This document shows, in pieces, positions 56,221 to 64,000 of a DNA stretch of 64,000 nt. Both the position numbers and the translations under genes were made by a program. The number at the start of each line of letters is the position of its first letter. Within the stretch, counting starts at the first letter, position 1. Origin of the DNA: Vibrio sp. Hep-1b-8 (GTDB lineage: Bacteria > Pseudomonadota > Gammaproteobacteria > Enterobacterales > Vibrionaceae); NCBI RefSeq assembly GCF_006124995.1, contig NZ_QEWN01000086.1, positions 32,398 through 96,397 on the forward strand. The letters are read 5' to 3'. A model generated the notes under the pieces. That model had not been told where the DNA came from. It was given only the letters and a program-made list of their open reading frames with translations, and searched no databases.

Positions 56221-58273
56221 CGTCGTACTCCTCGCGTGCATAGCGTTGATTAATGGTGTGAGGTTTATTTGGGGTCACGATACCAAACCAATCATCGATA
56301 TCGGAGGAGTGATGGATCAGCCCCAGGGCAATAAAGTTATCAAGCATGCTTTGCGATCCTAGTAGTTGTTCTATTTCGTGTACTTTGCCAGCCTTTGCCT
56401 GTTCTAGGGCGCTTTGGCACAGTTCGCCAAATGGATACGGGGGTAGAGTTGGTAGGTATGGATAGGCCAACTGACTTTGAACCGGATAGTATAAGTGGGC
56501 GTCTTTATTACTTTCTTGGCAATTCCAAACATAAGGGCCTTCTGCTTTGTCATATACAGGCACGTCAGCATATTCTGCCAGTCCATACATCACCCTTAGG
56601 TAGAGGCGTGATAAATCGCCTTCGGTACATTTGCGATAAAGCAGATGCGCTATCGCACCGCTGGTGTATTTCCCTTCATAGGTCAATTCTGGATTAGTCA
56701 GTAAATAGTCTTGCCATAGCCAACCGTGTTTAAGTTCAATATCTAACGCATGTTCAAGCTCTGTGGTTAGAGCGGCAAATTGTTTTTTTTGCCCGGACAG
56801 GGATAAGTCGGTGTTTTGCACGCTTGCTATGCGTTTATTTTCGAGTAGCGGTAATAGATAGTCTGCGTTGGAGAAGGCGACACGTGAGTGATAGCCGCCA
56901 CCAATATCGGAATGTGCGCCAGGCAAGACGATTTCATCAAAATGAGGGGCGGAATTGAGTCTGTTAAGGCTAAAGTTATAGCGGTATTCGCTGTGTTTGT
57001 TGGCCACAAGGTGGACGGCTTTGCGTACTCTGGCAGGATCTAACCATAATCGCACCGGTTCATCATTATCATTGTGTGCCAATCCGTAAGCAGCGACGGT
57101 ATCAAATAGCCCAGCAAACATTACTTCGCAAGATTGGTTGCTATCCCAATCAAAGTCGGTGACCAGAGTGTAATCGCCAGCTAATTGTTGCAATGTTCGG
57201 GTAAACTCTTGCGCGAACACATTTTGCTTGCCCGCCAGAACAGTATTAATGAAGTGCCTTGCCGCCGCCGCACCGCGACTAAAGCCAAACACGTCAAATT
57301 CTAGCTTGTTTAAACCGTCGATTTTGATCTTCTCTTCACGTTCAATGGCTATGAGAATCAGATCCAATTGGCTGCACACCTCTTTAATTCCAGTGTGGAC
57401 TTTATTGATAATGCCATATTTACCCAAACCAAACGCCAATCCCTTGTTATCTTCATCTGCTTTGGCAATATCGGTGCTATTGCCTGTGCCTATCCCAGTA
57501 ATGTATTGAGCAAAACGGTAGACAGTTTTATCCTCATTGAAGGTGCCACTCTGATAGAGGTCAAAGAGCTTCTGGATATTGGTCAGTTCATTGGCCGCGC
57601 TGCTTGTTATGTCGGCCCAATCGAAACATTTTTCAATGAATTGCGTTGGATGAATATCCTGAGTGTTAGCAATATCTTCTGATACCTGATAAGCGGCTTG
57701 CCATAGGTAGTAGCGATCCTCTAATCGAGCTTTGCCCCATTTGGCACTGTAGCTGTTGTTGGCTGTCCCATCAAAAAACATCCCTAACCTTAGAGTAATA
57801 TAGCGACAGCCTTGGATGGTCACGAAGTGACTGGTATCCGTAACCAGTTTGACCACGCCAAGCGCCTCTTTTTGGTGGCGTTTGGGGATGTTTTGCCCTT
57901 GCTCTAGCTGCACAAAGTCACCCAAGGTTAGCGTATGATGCGTCCAAGAAGCACCACTGCTTGCGGCTGGGTTCTGTTTAAGCCATTGCTGGACAGGAGA
58001 AGTCTCACCGTCAAAGGGCAGTCGACGCTGGGTGTGATATAACCAGGTTGGATTATCGAATTGGAGAGTAACACGTCCAGGAGCCAAGCTTACCAAGCGT
58101 ATCGGTTCCTCTCCAAGGGTCACTGGGTAAACCGCTCCACTTGCGTCGATCAAATTCCCTTTGATGTTGGGGAATGGTTGGTTATGTTCATCGCGAATAT
58201 GGATTTCTATCCAATGGGTGTAGCTTTCGCAAGGAATGCAGTGCTCACTGACACCTAAGGCTCCAAAAGTCAT
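56213..58273 (-). CDS. DUF2235 (Tle1-like) T6SS phospholipase effector
   Basis: The 686-residue protein has the DUF2235 core starting at ITLRLGMFFDGTANNSY (about 159-175). The triad is visible: Ser332 in FGFSRGAAAARH, Asp391 in GLFDTVAAYG and His454 in LPGAHSDIGGGY. This is the Tle1-family pattern of T6SS lipases that attack phospholipids of rival cells. About 155 N-terminal residues precede the core; they include THWIEIHIRDEHNQPFP and look beta-rich, a likely adaptor or VgrG docking part (inference). The start overlaps the DUF4123 stop by 4 bp. It has no predicted signal peptide, as expected for VgrG-linked export. Confidence 0.88.
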   Translation of the reverse strand: MTFGALGVSEHCIPCESYTHWIEIHIRDEHNQPFPNIKGNLIDASGAVYPVTLGEEPIRLVSLAPGRVTLQFDNPTWLYHTQRRLPFDGETSPVQQWLKQNPAASSGASWTHHTLTLGDFVQLEQGQNIPKRHQKEALGVVKLVTDTSHFVTIQGCRYITLRLGMFFDGTANNSYSAKWGKARLEDRYYLWQAAYQVSEDIANTQDIHPTQFIEKCFDWADITSSAANELTNIQKLFDLYQSGTFNEDKTVYRFAQYITGIGTGNSTDIAKADEDNKGLAFGLGKYGIINKVHTGIKEVCSQLDLILIAIEREEKIKIDGLNKLEFDVFGFSRGAAAARHFINTVLAGKQNVFAQEFTRTLQQLAGDYTLVTDFDWDSNQSCEVMFAGLFDTVAAYGLAHNDNDEPVRLWLDPARVRKAVHLVANKHSEYRYNFSLNRLNSAPHFDEIVLPGAHSDIGGGYHSRVAFSNADYLLPLLENKRIASVQNTDLSLSGQKKQFAALTTELEHALDIELKHGWLWQDYLLTNPELTYEGKYTSGAIAHLLYRKCTEGDLSRLYLRVMYGLAEYADVPVYDKAEGPYVWNCQESNKDAHLYYPVQSQLAYPYLPTLPPYPFGELCQSALEQAKAGKVHEIEQLLGSQSMLDNFIALGLIHHSSDIDDWFGIVTPNKPHTINQRYAREEYDGE

Positions 58274-59040
58274 TTTAATGCTCCTATAACGTACTCCAGT
58301 TGCTCTCGCTCAGTCAGTGATAAGTGCAAAACGTCAACCACATCATTGATGTTGACGATCTCAGCCTTAATTAAGTGAGCCAGTACGTAAATTTGTCTAT
58401 CGACAGAGGTGGCATACATTGGCGGAAACTGTTGCAAGGCTTTTTCTATAAACTGTTTGGGGTTAGCTAACCTGTTGATTGCTGTTGGTAGCACACGCCA
58501 TAACGCTCGCTCAATATTGGTGGCGAGTGTGGTGTGGTCTTCTTTTGCTGTCAGGTGCTCACTTTTCACTCTCCACCAAGGGTTTGTTTGCAAAGTAAAA
58601 GCCAGGGACGAGTGACTTTCATAGCAGGTATATTTTTCACCTTGCCAATGTAGCCAATGACTTATGTTCCCTAAAAACTGATAACGGTCACCGTCACTCA
58701 TCACGGCGAGCATGGGCATAATGACGATAGGATCATAAAAGCGGAACAACACCTTTTCTCCCTCTAGATAGGCCCAGAGAAGGCTGCGTAAGTGAGCCAT
58801 AACGCCATTAAATTCGGTCTTGCTGGCTAAGATGATGCCTTGCGTTAGCTCGTTTTGAAGTGCTGGATTGAGTGTCTCAATCGGGATGAGCCACGGAGAC
58901 AAGGGCATCAACTCGTTTGAAAATGAATTATCGAAGACCGGTGCGGCACCTTCTAATGCACCGGTGGTTTGAATGGTATGTCTGAAATTGCTGGCCGTAA
59001 CGAGCCAATAGAGATTTGTCTTTTCATCAAATGTCATCAT
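58270..59040 (-). CDS. DUF4123 T6SS effector adaptor/chaperone
   Basis: The start at 59040 (MMTFDEKTNLYWLVTASN) overlaps the vgrG stop by one base (TAATG) with an upstream GGAG. A longer frame from 59070 lies in vgrG coding sequence. The 256-residue protein has the DUF4123 domain (about 15-150), with YWLVTASNFRH and the signature FRFYDPIVIMPML. DUF4123 proteins (Tap/TEC type) load effectors onto the matching VgrG. The position between vgrG and the DUF2235 gene is exactly what that role predicts. Confidence 0.9.
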   Translation of the reverse strand: MMTFDEKTNLYWLVTASNFRHTIQTTGALEGAAPVFDNSFSNELMPLSPWLIPIETLNPALQNELTQGIILASKTEFNGVMAHLRSLLWAYLEGEKVLFRFYDPIVIMPMLAVMSDGDRYQFLGNISHWLHWQGEKYTCYESHSSLAFTLQTNPWWRVKSEHLTAKEDHTTLATNIERALWRVLPTAINRLANPKQFIEKALQQFPPMYATSVDRQIYVLAHLIKAEIVNINDVVDVLHLSLTEREQLEYVIGALK

Positions 59041-61109
59041 TAAGCATTCTCCTGTTTTTCGGCAGGACATGCTTTTACCGTGCTGACATTCTCGTTTTCT
59101 GCCCGCAGCAGTGCAGGTTGAGTGACGTTGGTCGATGAGGTTTCATCTGTCTTTTCTAATGATGCCGTGTCGTTGCTTCTTAAAGGTAACTGAGCGACTT
59201 TCCCCGCAAACCCAGATCCTGTGCTTGCACTGCCTCCCGAGTTTAAATTCACGCTAGGGCCAACCAAGCTAACACCAGACGCGTCTAGTTTTATAAAGCT
59301 GCCACCGGCTTTCAAAGTCATTTCAGAGCCCGCTTCGATAACGACCTTCATACCGGCTTTGATGTGGAGTTCATTGCCAATTTCAAATGCATGCAACTGA
59401 GCGATTTTTTGGTGCAGATTCCCTTCCACAATCGAGGTGGCATCTTGTTTGACCAAAGTACGGCTTTCGCCCTCCACGGTGAGGTTGTGGTGGTTTTTAA
59501 TCTGAGTGAAGTGGTCGTTGTCCACCATGGTATGTTGATCGTGTTTAACATGGGTGGTCATGTCATTCAGCACTATCGAGTCAAAATCCTTCTGCGCATG
59601 AAGATAGACTTGTTCTTGGTCTGCTTGGTCTTCAAAACTCAGTTCGTTAAAGCCTTGTCCTTGGTGGGTCTCACTGCGCAAGACGGTTTTGGTTTTGTTC
59701 TTGGGCAGTACATAAGGCGGTTTATTGACTGCATGATAGGTGCGCCCCGTGATGATGGGCTGATCAGGGTCACCATTGAGAAATGAGACAATCACTTCGT
59801 GACCAATGCGAGGCAAAGCGACCATGCCATATTGGCTGCCCGCCCAACCTTGAGAGACTCGCACCCAACATGAACGATGTTCAGGGTTTCTCTCTTCGCG
59901 ATCCCAGTGGAAATGGACTTTCACGCGACCATGTTCGTCACAGAAGATTTCCTCTCCCTCTGGGCCGACGACGGTGGCGATCATTGGGCCGTCAACGGTT
60001 GGTTTGGTCTCTGGCTGCGCTTGCCAATTGAGATGAGCGGGGATGGCTTGCCATTGGTTGGCGTAGGTCGTCTTGCCTTGCGTGCCCTCTTCCTCGAGTG
60101 CTTGAGCCTGTTCGCCTTGGTGATTGACTTGAACCAGCAGCCAAGCGCGATTAAAGGATGTGTTGAGGTGGTCACTCAAGGTAAATTTATACCCTGAGCG
60201 GAGCAACAATTCGTTGCTTTTGCCTTTGGCTAACTGGGCGTTACGGCGCAGATAACTCAAGCGAGTGCGGGTGAAGGCGATGCCATTTGGGTCACCTTTA
60301 TAGCGGCCTGGCGCATCAAAGTGCACGTAAGTGGGTTGTTGGTAATCCATCTCCGTGCCGTGAGCCAATTGGCTAAAGGAATAAGCCGGGTTTTTAAAGC
60401 TGTAGTCTTTGAGTTCTACCTCACTGACGTGGGCCTCGGATTGATAAGAAAAATCTTGGATATAGGGCACATCGCTGACACCACCCGCTAACCCGTTGTA
60501 CGGAATAGGCTGAGGTAAGGAGGGCAGCAGCACACTGGCATCACTGAACAGCAAGGTGTGTTTTCCGGCTTCATGAATAAAGCTGTAGACCATGCCTTCT
60601 TCCGCGGCGAGGCGGTGGAGAAAGTCGAGGTCACTTTCACGGTATTGGACACAAAACTCACGTTGAGCCGGCTCGCGTTGCAGTGAAAAGGCATAGTCAT
60701 GAATGCCCATCTCCTGCAATAGGGTCTCGATGATGTCGGGCGTAGTCTTATGTTGGAAAATCCGGCTGTTGTGGCGCAGCGAGAGACGTTCCAGCGCAGG
60801 TACCAGCGTCAAGGCATAGCGAGTATGGTGATGACCAATGTTGCCCTGCGTGAACGCGCGCGCTATCCCATGTACGCGCTGCACCAACACTTGGTTGCGG
60901 TACATACGCAGCTCGACCTGCCGATCCACCACTTGGTCTGCGGTTAAGTCATGCCGACGGCTGGCTAAGGTGATTTGATAACAAAAACCGTAACAAGGTC
61001 GATGATGAAACACGCTGGCAGACAAGGACTCTTGCCCATCGAACTGAGTCACAACCAAGGCATCATCGCCGAGTCCTTCTATATTGATGGTATACGCTAA
61101 AGTGGCCAT
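59040..61109 (-). CDS. vgrG: T6SS tip protein VgrG (TssI)
   Basis: VgrG trimers form the puncturing spike. The 689-residue protein has the gp27-like N-terminal part (MATLAYTINIEGLGDDALVV to about 380), the gp5 OB-fold region with GRVKVHFHWDREERNPEHRSCWVRVSQGWAG split around 395-425, and a repetitive C-terminal beta-helix (about 500-630) with GSEMTLKAGGSFIKLDASGVSL. A Ser/Thr-rich tail follows, so there is no fused enzymatic C-terminal domain. The start follows GAGGAGAAAAA. It opens an operon of five genes on the minus strand. Confidence 0.94.
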   Translation of the reverse strand: MATLAYTINIEGLGDDALVVTQFDGQESLSASVFHHRPCYGFCYQITLASRRHDLTADQVVDRQVELRMYRNQVLVQRVHGIARAFTQGNIGHHHTRYALTLVPALERLSLRHNSRIFQHKTTPDIIETLLQEMGIHDYAFSLQREPAQREFCVQYRESDLDFLHRLAAEEGMVYSFIHEAGKHTLLFSDASVLLPSLPQPIPYNGLAGGVSDVPYIQDFSYQSEAHVSEVELKDYSFKNPAYSFSQLAHGTEMDYQQPTYVHFDAPGRYKGDPNGIAFTRTRLSYLRRNAQLAKGKSNELLLRSGYKFTLSDHLNTSFNRAWLLVQVNHQGEQAQALEEEGTQGKTTYANQWQAIPAHLNWQAQPETKPTVDGPMIATVVGPEGEEIFCDEHGRVKVHFHWDREERNPEHRSCWVRVSQGWAGSQYGMVALPRIGHEVIVSFLNGDPDQPIITGRTYHAVNKPPYVLPKNKTKTVLRSETHQGQGFNELSFEDQADQEQVYLHAQKDFDSIVLNDMTTHVKHDQHTMVDNDHFTQIKNHHNLTVEGESRTLVKQDATSIVEGNLHQKIAQLHAFEIGNELHIKAGMKVVIEAGSEMTLKAGGSFIKLDASGVSLVGPSVNLNSGGSASTGSGFAGKVAQLPLRSNDTASLEKTDETSSTNVTQPALLRAENENVSTVKACPAEKQENA

Positions 61110-61424
61110 TTTTTCTCCTCGGGGAAAAGGGAGAAAGCCATAACGTTAACGTACAGTACCACTCATGGCGGTTAAAGATTAAGGCTTCCTAGATACCCAA
61201 CATAGTGAGGGGGATGTGTGAGTACTTGCCCTCGATCGCTTGTCATTTGAATCACACTGATTTTTCATCTTTATGCTGTTGGTTGAGTATCAGGATTGTT
61301 TCAATATCAAACAATTTGATCTTGGTTCTATTGCTTGATGAGCAGATAATGGCCATTTAGTATCGAGTGGTTAACGTAGAAGTTGGTTAACTTACCTTGT
61401 TCGGTTGATTAAGGTGCTAATTTT
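61110..61424. other. Gap upstream of vgrG
   Basis: This 315-bp gap contains no credible gene, hcp or PAAR frame. Its left part is the leader of vgrG. A hairpin GGTGCTAA / TTAGCACC (about 61411-61441) overlaps the xni stop and could act as a weak terminator for xni. A vgrG promoter is expected here but no consensus is clear. Confidence 0.45.
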
Positions 61425-62201
61425 TTACTCTTTAGCACCAGTAAAACGAATATCTTGCAAGTTAAACCCAAGCTCTATATCCGTTTTCAGAGCGGCTATT
61501 TGTTTGCATCGGCGCGCTGACTCTATATGTTCATCGAGTTTTTTTCTGTACTTAGCGGGGAGCGCTTCACTGGCGTAAGCTTGCTCGATATCTTCAAATT
61601 GATTCAGAATCTCTTTTGCGGCTTTAGGACCAATGCCTGGTACACCCGTTACCTGACTTGAGCTAATCCCAGTCAATCCCCAGTAATCCGCCAATTGCTT
61701 AGATTTAACGCCAAACTCATTCTCGATAAATGGTTCATCTAACCAACGATGTTGGAAGTAGTCACGGATTTGCAGAGTCGGTGAGAGTAACTGACAGTAG
61801 CCCTTATCTGTCGATACAATAGTGACTTTCTCATTGTGGTTGGCGACTTTCATGGCGAGTGTCGCTACCAGATCGTCAGCTTCATCACCTTCAGAAAGTA
61901 ACGAATCGATTCCAATCTTCCACCATGCATCTTGGATCGACTCTAACCCTTTTAGTAAAGGCTCTGGCATTGGCTTCCGATTTTGTTTGTATTCTGGAAG
62001 TATTTCCGCTCGCCATCCTCGCTCTTGCAAGTGGTGGTCAAACACTGCGATGATATGCGTCGGCTTGGACTCAGACAATATCCTATGCAGGGTACGAGAT
62101 GTGGTTGATATCGTTCTTGCTATATCGTTGGGATCAGGTTGGGCTGAATGGACTCGGCGGATCAGGTTTAGCGCGTCGATAATAACAAGATGAATAGACA
62201 T
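61425..62201 (-). CDS. xni: Flap endonuclease Xni (exonuclease IX homologue)
   Basis: Xni is a 5'-3' flap nuclease related to the N-terminal domain of DNA polymerase I. ATG at 62201 (MSIHLVIIDALNLIRRVHSAQ) is preferred over a TTG three codons upstream. The protein keeps the acidic metal sites IDALN, AVFDHH, GDEADDLVATLA and STDKGYCQL, and a helix-hairpin-helix VTGVPGIGPKAAKEIL. 258 residues (E. coli 251). In relatives it follows rlmM closely, so the secretion cluster appears inserted between them. Confidence 0.93.
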   Translation of the reverse strand: MSIHLVIIDALNLIRRVHSAQPDPNDIARTISTTSRTLHRILSESKPTHIIAVFDHHLQERGWRAEILPEYKQNRKPMPEPLLKGLESIQDAWWKIGIDSLLSEGDEADDLVATLAMKVANHNEKVTIVSTDKGYCQLLSPTLQIRDYFQHRWLDEPFIENEFGVKSKQLADYWGLTGISSSQVTGVPGIGPKAAKEILNQFEDIEQAYASEALPAKYRKKLDEHIESARRCKQIAALKTDIELGFNLQDIRFTGAKE

Positions 62202-62207
62202 ACAAAT

Positions 62208-62236
62208 CAAAAAAATAAGGGCACAGGGCCCTTATT
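62208..62236 (-). terminator. Terminator after ppnN
   Basis: The 9-bp stem AATAAGGGC / GCCCTTATT with a 5-nt loop is followed on the minus strand by TTTTTT. It also lies just before xni. Confidence 0.82.
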
Positions 62237-62265
62237 GTATCGGATGAAGCTAAGAATGCCAGTCA

Positions 62266-63630
62266 CTAACTACTGGTCTTAATCTGATAGCAAGGTTCGT
62301 ATGCGGTGCCCCCTGGCAGTTTCATACGGTCTTGCTCAACGAAGTCTCTAAGCAACTTATCCATTTTTTTCATCAGAGTTGCATCGCCGTCCAATATAAA
62401 TGGACCATGTCGTTCAATCTCTCGGATCCCTTCTGCTTTTACGTTACCAGCCACGATTCCAGAGAAGGCTTGACGCAAGGCTGCGGCGAGATTTTCTGGG
62501 CGTTGATTGAGGTGCAGATCAAGGCTCGACATATTGTCATGCGTTGGGTCAAACGGTAACTGAAACTCTGGCTCAATTTTTAGTGACCAGTTGAAGCTGT
62601 AGGCGTCACCGGTGTCTTTACGGTGTTGACGGACTTCTGCCATGCTCTGTTTCATGATTTGAGCGACTTTGGCTGGGTCGTCGACAACAATTTGGTAATG
62701 CTTCTGAGCATCTGGACCGAGCGTATCCCCAATGAAGCGGTCAATGGAGTTAAAGTATTCTGCACTCTCTTTAGGCCCTGTTAGTACGATACGTAGAGGT
62801 TGTTCTGCGTTTTCTGGGTGCATCATGATACCCAAAATGTATAGCAACTCTTCTGCGGTCCCCGCACCTCCAGGGTAGATAACAATACCATGCGCCATTC
62901 GCACAAACGCTTCTAAACGTTTTTCGATATCAGGCATGATAACCAGTTCATTCACGATCGGGTTTGGCGGCTCTGCGGCAATGATCGATGGTTCAGTGAG
63001 GCCAAGATAGCGTTGTTCATAGTAACGTTGTTTGGCGTGTCCAATTGCCGCGCCTTTCATCGGCCCTTCCATTGCGCCGGGGCCACAACCTGTACAGATA
63101 TTCAACTCACGTAGACCCAGTTCGTTACCGACTTCACGTGTGTATTGGTACTCTGTTGCATTAATCGAGTGGCCACCCCAGCAGACAACAAGGTTAGGTT
63201 CGATACCCGGAGTGAGTGCCCCCGCATTGCGCAAGATACCAAAAACAAGGTTAGTGATATGACTAGCGTTGGTTAAGTTGAGACGCTGATTGTCCGCAAG
63301 GTGCATGTTAACGTAGACGATATCACGCAGAACCGAGAACAGATGTTCTTGGATACCTTTGATGATTTCTCCATCAACGAACGCATGTTCTGGAGCGTTA
63401 CTTAGCTCTAGTTTGATACCACGCTCTCGGCGCACCACGTTTACATCAAATGATTTGTACTTATCCAGCAGCTCTTTTGAGTTGTCAGTATGACTACCTG
63501 AGTTGAGTACCGCTAGAGTACAGTTACGGTAGAGTTGGTAAAGATCACTCGAAGCAGTTTTCTTAAGGCGCTCAACTTCAAGTTGAGAGAGTAAGTCCAT
63601 ACTGCCAGCTGGACTGATATGCGTGATCAT
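62266..63630 (-). CDS. ppnN: Nucleotide 5'-monophosphate nucleosidase PpnN (YgdH)
   Basis: PpnN splits purine and pyrimidine nucleotide monophosphates into base and ribose-5-P and is a (p)ppGpp target in E. coli. The start [18 protein letters not shown] at 63630 follows AAGGAGGTCACT, an almost perfect ribosome site. A 12-residue upstream extension is rejected. The 454 residues equal E. coli YgdH. The LOG-type motifs [12 protein letters not shown] and [14 protein letters not shown] form the active site. Next to xni, as in E. coli. Confidence 0.95.
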   Translation of the reverse strand: MITHISPAGSMDLLSQLEVERLKKTASSDLYQLYRNCTLAVLNSGSHTDNSKELLDKYKSFDVNVVRRERGIKLELSNAPEHAFVDGEIIKGIQEHLFSVLRDIVYVNMHLADNQRLNLTNASHITNLVFGILRNAGALTPGIEPNLVVCWGGHSINATEYQYTREVGNELGLRELNICTGCGPGAMEGPMKGAAIGHAKQRYYEQRYLGLTEPSIIAAEPPNPIVNELVIMPDIEKRLEAFVRMAHGIVIYPGGAGTAEELLYILGIMMHPENAEQPLRIVLTGPKESAEYFNSIDRFIGDTLGPDAQKHYQIVVDDPAKVAQIMKQSMAEVRQHRKDTGDAYSFNWSLKIEPEFQLPFDPTHDNMSSLDLHLNQRPENLAAALRQAFSGIVAGNVKAEGIREIERHGPFILDGDATLMKKMDKLLRDFVEQDRMKLPGGTAYEPCYQIKTSS

Positions 63631-63749
63631 AGTGACCTCCTTGAACAGTACTCTAGTCGAGTACATTATCGTTGTTATTCTTGTCCTTATGAGTTGCCAA
63701 CAAGTAGTTATTGTTCAGCAACGGTCTTTTAAGCTTAGCAGGTTTTTGA

Positions 63750-64000
63750 TGATATATACCCAATCAACTTGAAAATGCAGGCTTGAGTACCTGAAAATTA
63801 TCATTGATTCGAGACGTCAGTGAACCTGCGATCTCTGGAAGAGTCACAGTAAAAAATTGATCGATGGCTTCCTTGAAGTCTCGTTTATTTTTGAAGTAAA
63901 CGTTATTCCTCGACTGCTCGTTCATTACCTTCCAAAGCCGCTCAATTGGGTTGAGGTTTGGACTGTAAGGTGGAAGATAATGTAGTTCGATATTTAGTAC
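63750..64000 (-). mobile_element. Partial IS630-type insertion sequence
   Basis: The element enters the window from the right. Its left end is expected near the ATATACCCAATCAAC segment just beyond the transposase stop, close to a TA-rich target (GATATATACC), fitting TA-specific insertion. The exact end cannot be fixed without the other terminal repeat. Confidence 0.65.
63764..64000 (-). CDS. IS630-family transposase, C-terminal part (cut by window edge)
   Basis: The minus-strand frame is open from the window edge to TGA at 63766-63764, giving 78 residues. It starts ...ELHYLPPYSPNLNPIERLWK, the classical end of the IS630/Tc1-mariner DDE domain, in which the Glu of PIERLW is the third catalytic acid. 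The rest (VMNEQSRNNVYFKNKRDFKE) is also typical. The N-terminal part lies outside the window, so intactness cannot be judged. Confidence 0.9.
   Translation of the reverse strand, partial: VLNIELHYLPPYSPNLNPIERLWKVMNEQSRNNVYFKNKRDFKEAIDQFFTVTLPEIAGSLTSRINDNFQVLKPAFSS

Noticed and set aside
56395..57682. Plus-strand frames of 93-104 residues opposite the DUF2235 gene
   Set aside because: They are antisense shadows of the effector without ribosome sites; the minus-strand frame has the full catalytic triad.
61110..61424. A hidden hcp or PAAR gene upstream of vgrG
   Set aside because: No frame of adequate length or characteristic motif was found on either strand.

Overview
The window looks like part of the main chromosome of a Vibrio or close relative. 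Signs of this are the sodium-driven flagellar stator pair pomA/pomB divergent from xseB-ispA-dxs, a chitobiase plus nagE/nagA/nagC block, a VarA-controlled CsrB-type RNA, a gcvB small RNA divergent from gcvA, and many small proteins of families typical of Gammaproteobacteria (DUF3149, DUF2788, DUF3301, DUF3549, YqcC). No species is claimed. Nearly all genes are intact, closely packed housekeeping genes. The only clear accessory segment is a type VI secretion cargo cluster at about 54.5-61.1 kb. A partial IS630-type transposase runs off the right edge.

Layout. 0-5 kb: a truncated DUF533/TerB-like gene, purMN with a PurR operator shared with divergent upp, rluF, smrA and a 46-residue DUF3149 protein. 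5.4-9.5 kb: tRNA-Pro(TGG), a TraB/GumN-family protein and a GH20 chitobiase lipoprotein. 9.6-14.7 kb: a peptide:proton symporter, asnB and a CPA2 cation:proton antiporter. 14.8-19.2 kb: nagA-nagC divergent from nagE, with CRP-like and NagC-like sites between them. 19.5-28.3 kb: glnS, fur, fldA, ybfF, seqA, pgm and a Nif3-family protein, with two stretches of short palindromic repeats. 28.5-39.8 kb: gltA divergent from sdhCDAB-sucABCD, which covers most of the lower TCA cycle, with an ArcA-like site in the shared promoter region. 40.4-40.8 kb: a CsrB-type RNA full of GGA hairpin loops. 41-44.2 kb: an acetyltransferase, DUF3301, DUF3549, yqcC, truC and a small Cys/His-rich protein. 44.4-49.5 kb: the xseB-ispA-dxs isoprenoid operon and pomAB. 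49.6-54.4 kb: thiI, gcvB RNA, then gcvA, an alpha/beta hydrolase, a DUF423 protein and rlmM. 54.5-61.1 kb: vgrG, a DUF4123 adaptor, a DUF2235 (Tle1-like) lipase effector and two tandem DUF2931-like putative immunity genes, all on the minus strand. 61.4-64 kb: xni, ppnN and the IS630 fragment.

How the genes work together. Chitobiase releases GlcNAc, NagE imports and phosphorylates it, NagA deacetylates it, and NagC probably senses GlcNAc-6-P. gltA plus sdh/suc form a central carbon block under likely respiratory control. CsrB and GcvB are two global post-transcriptional regulators encoded about 10 kb apart. The secretion cluster is a self-contained delivery unit (spike, adaptor, toxin, protection) inserted between rlmM and xni. 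Its second immunity gene is preceded by a 14-codon remnant of the effector's 3' end, which shows directly that the array grew by tandem duplication.
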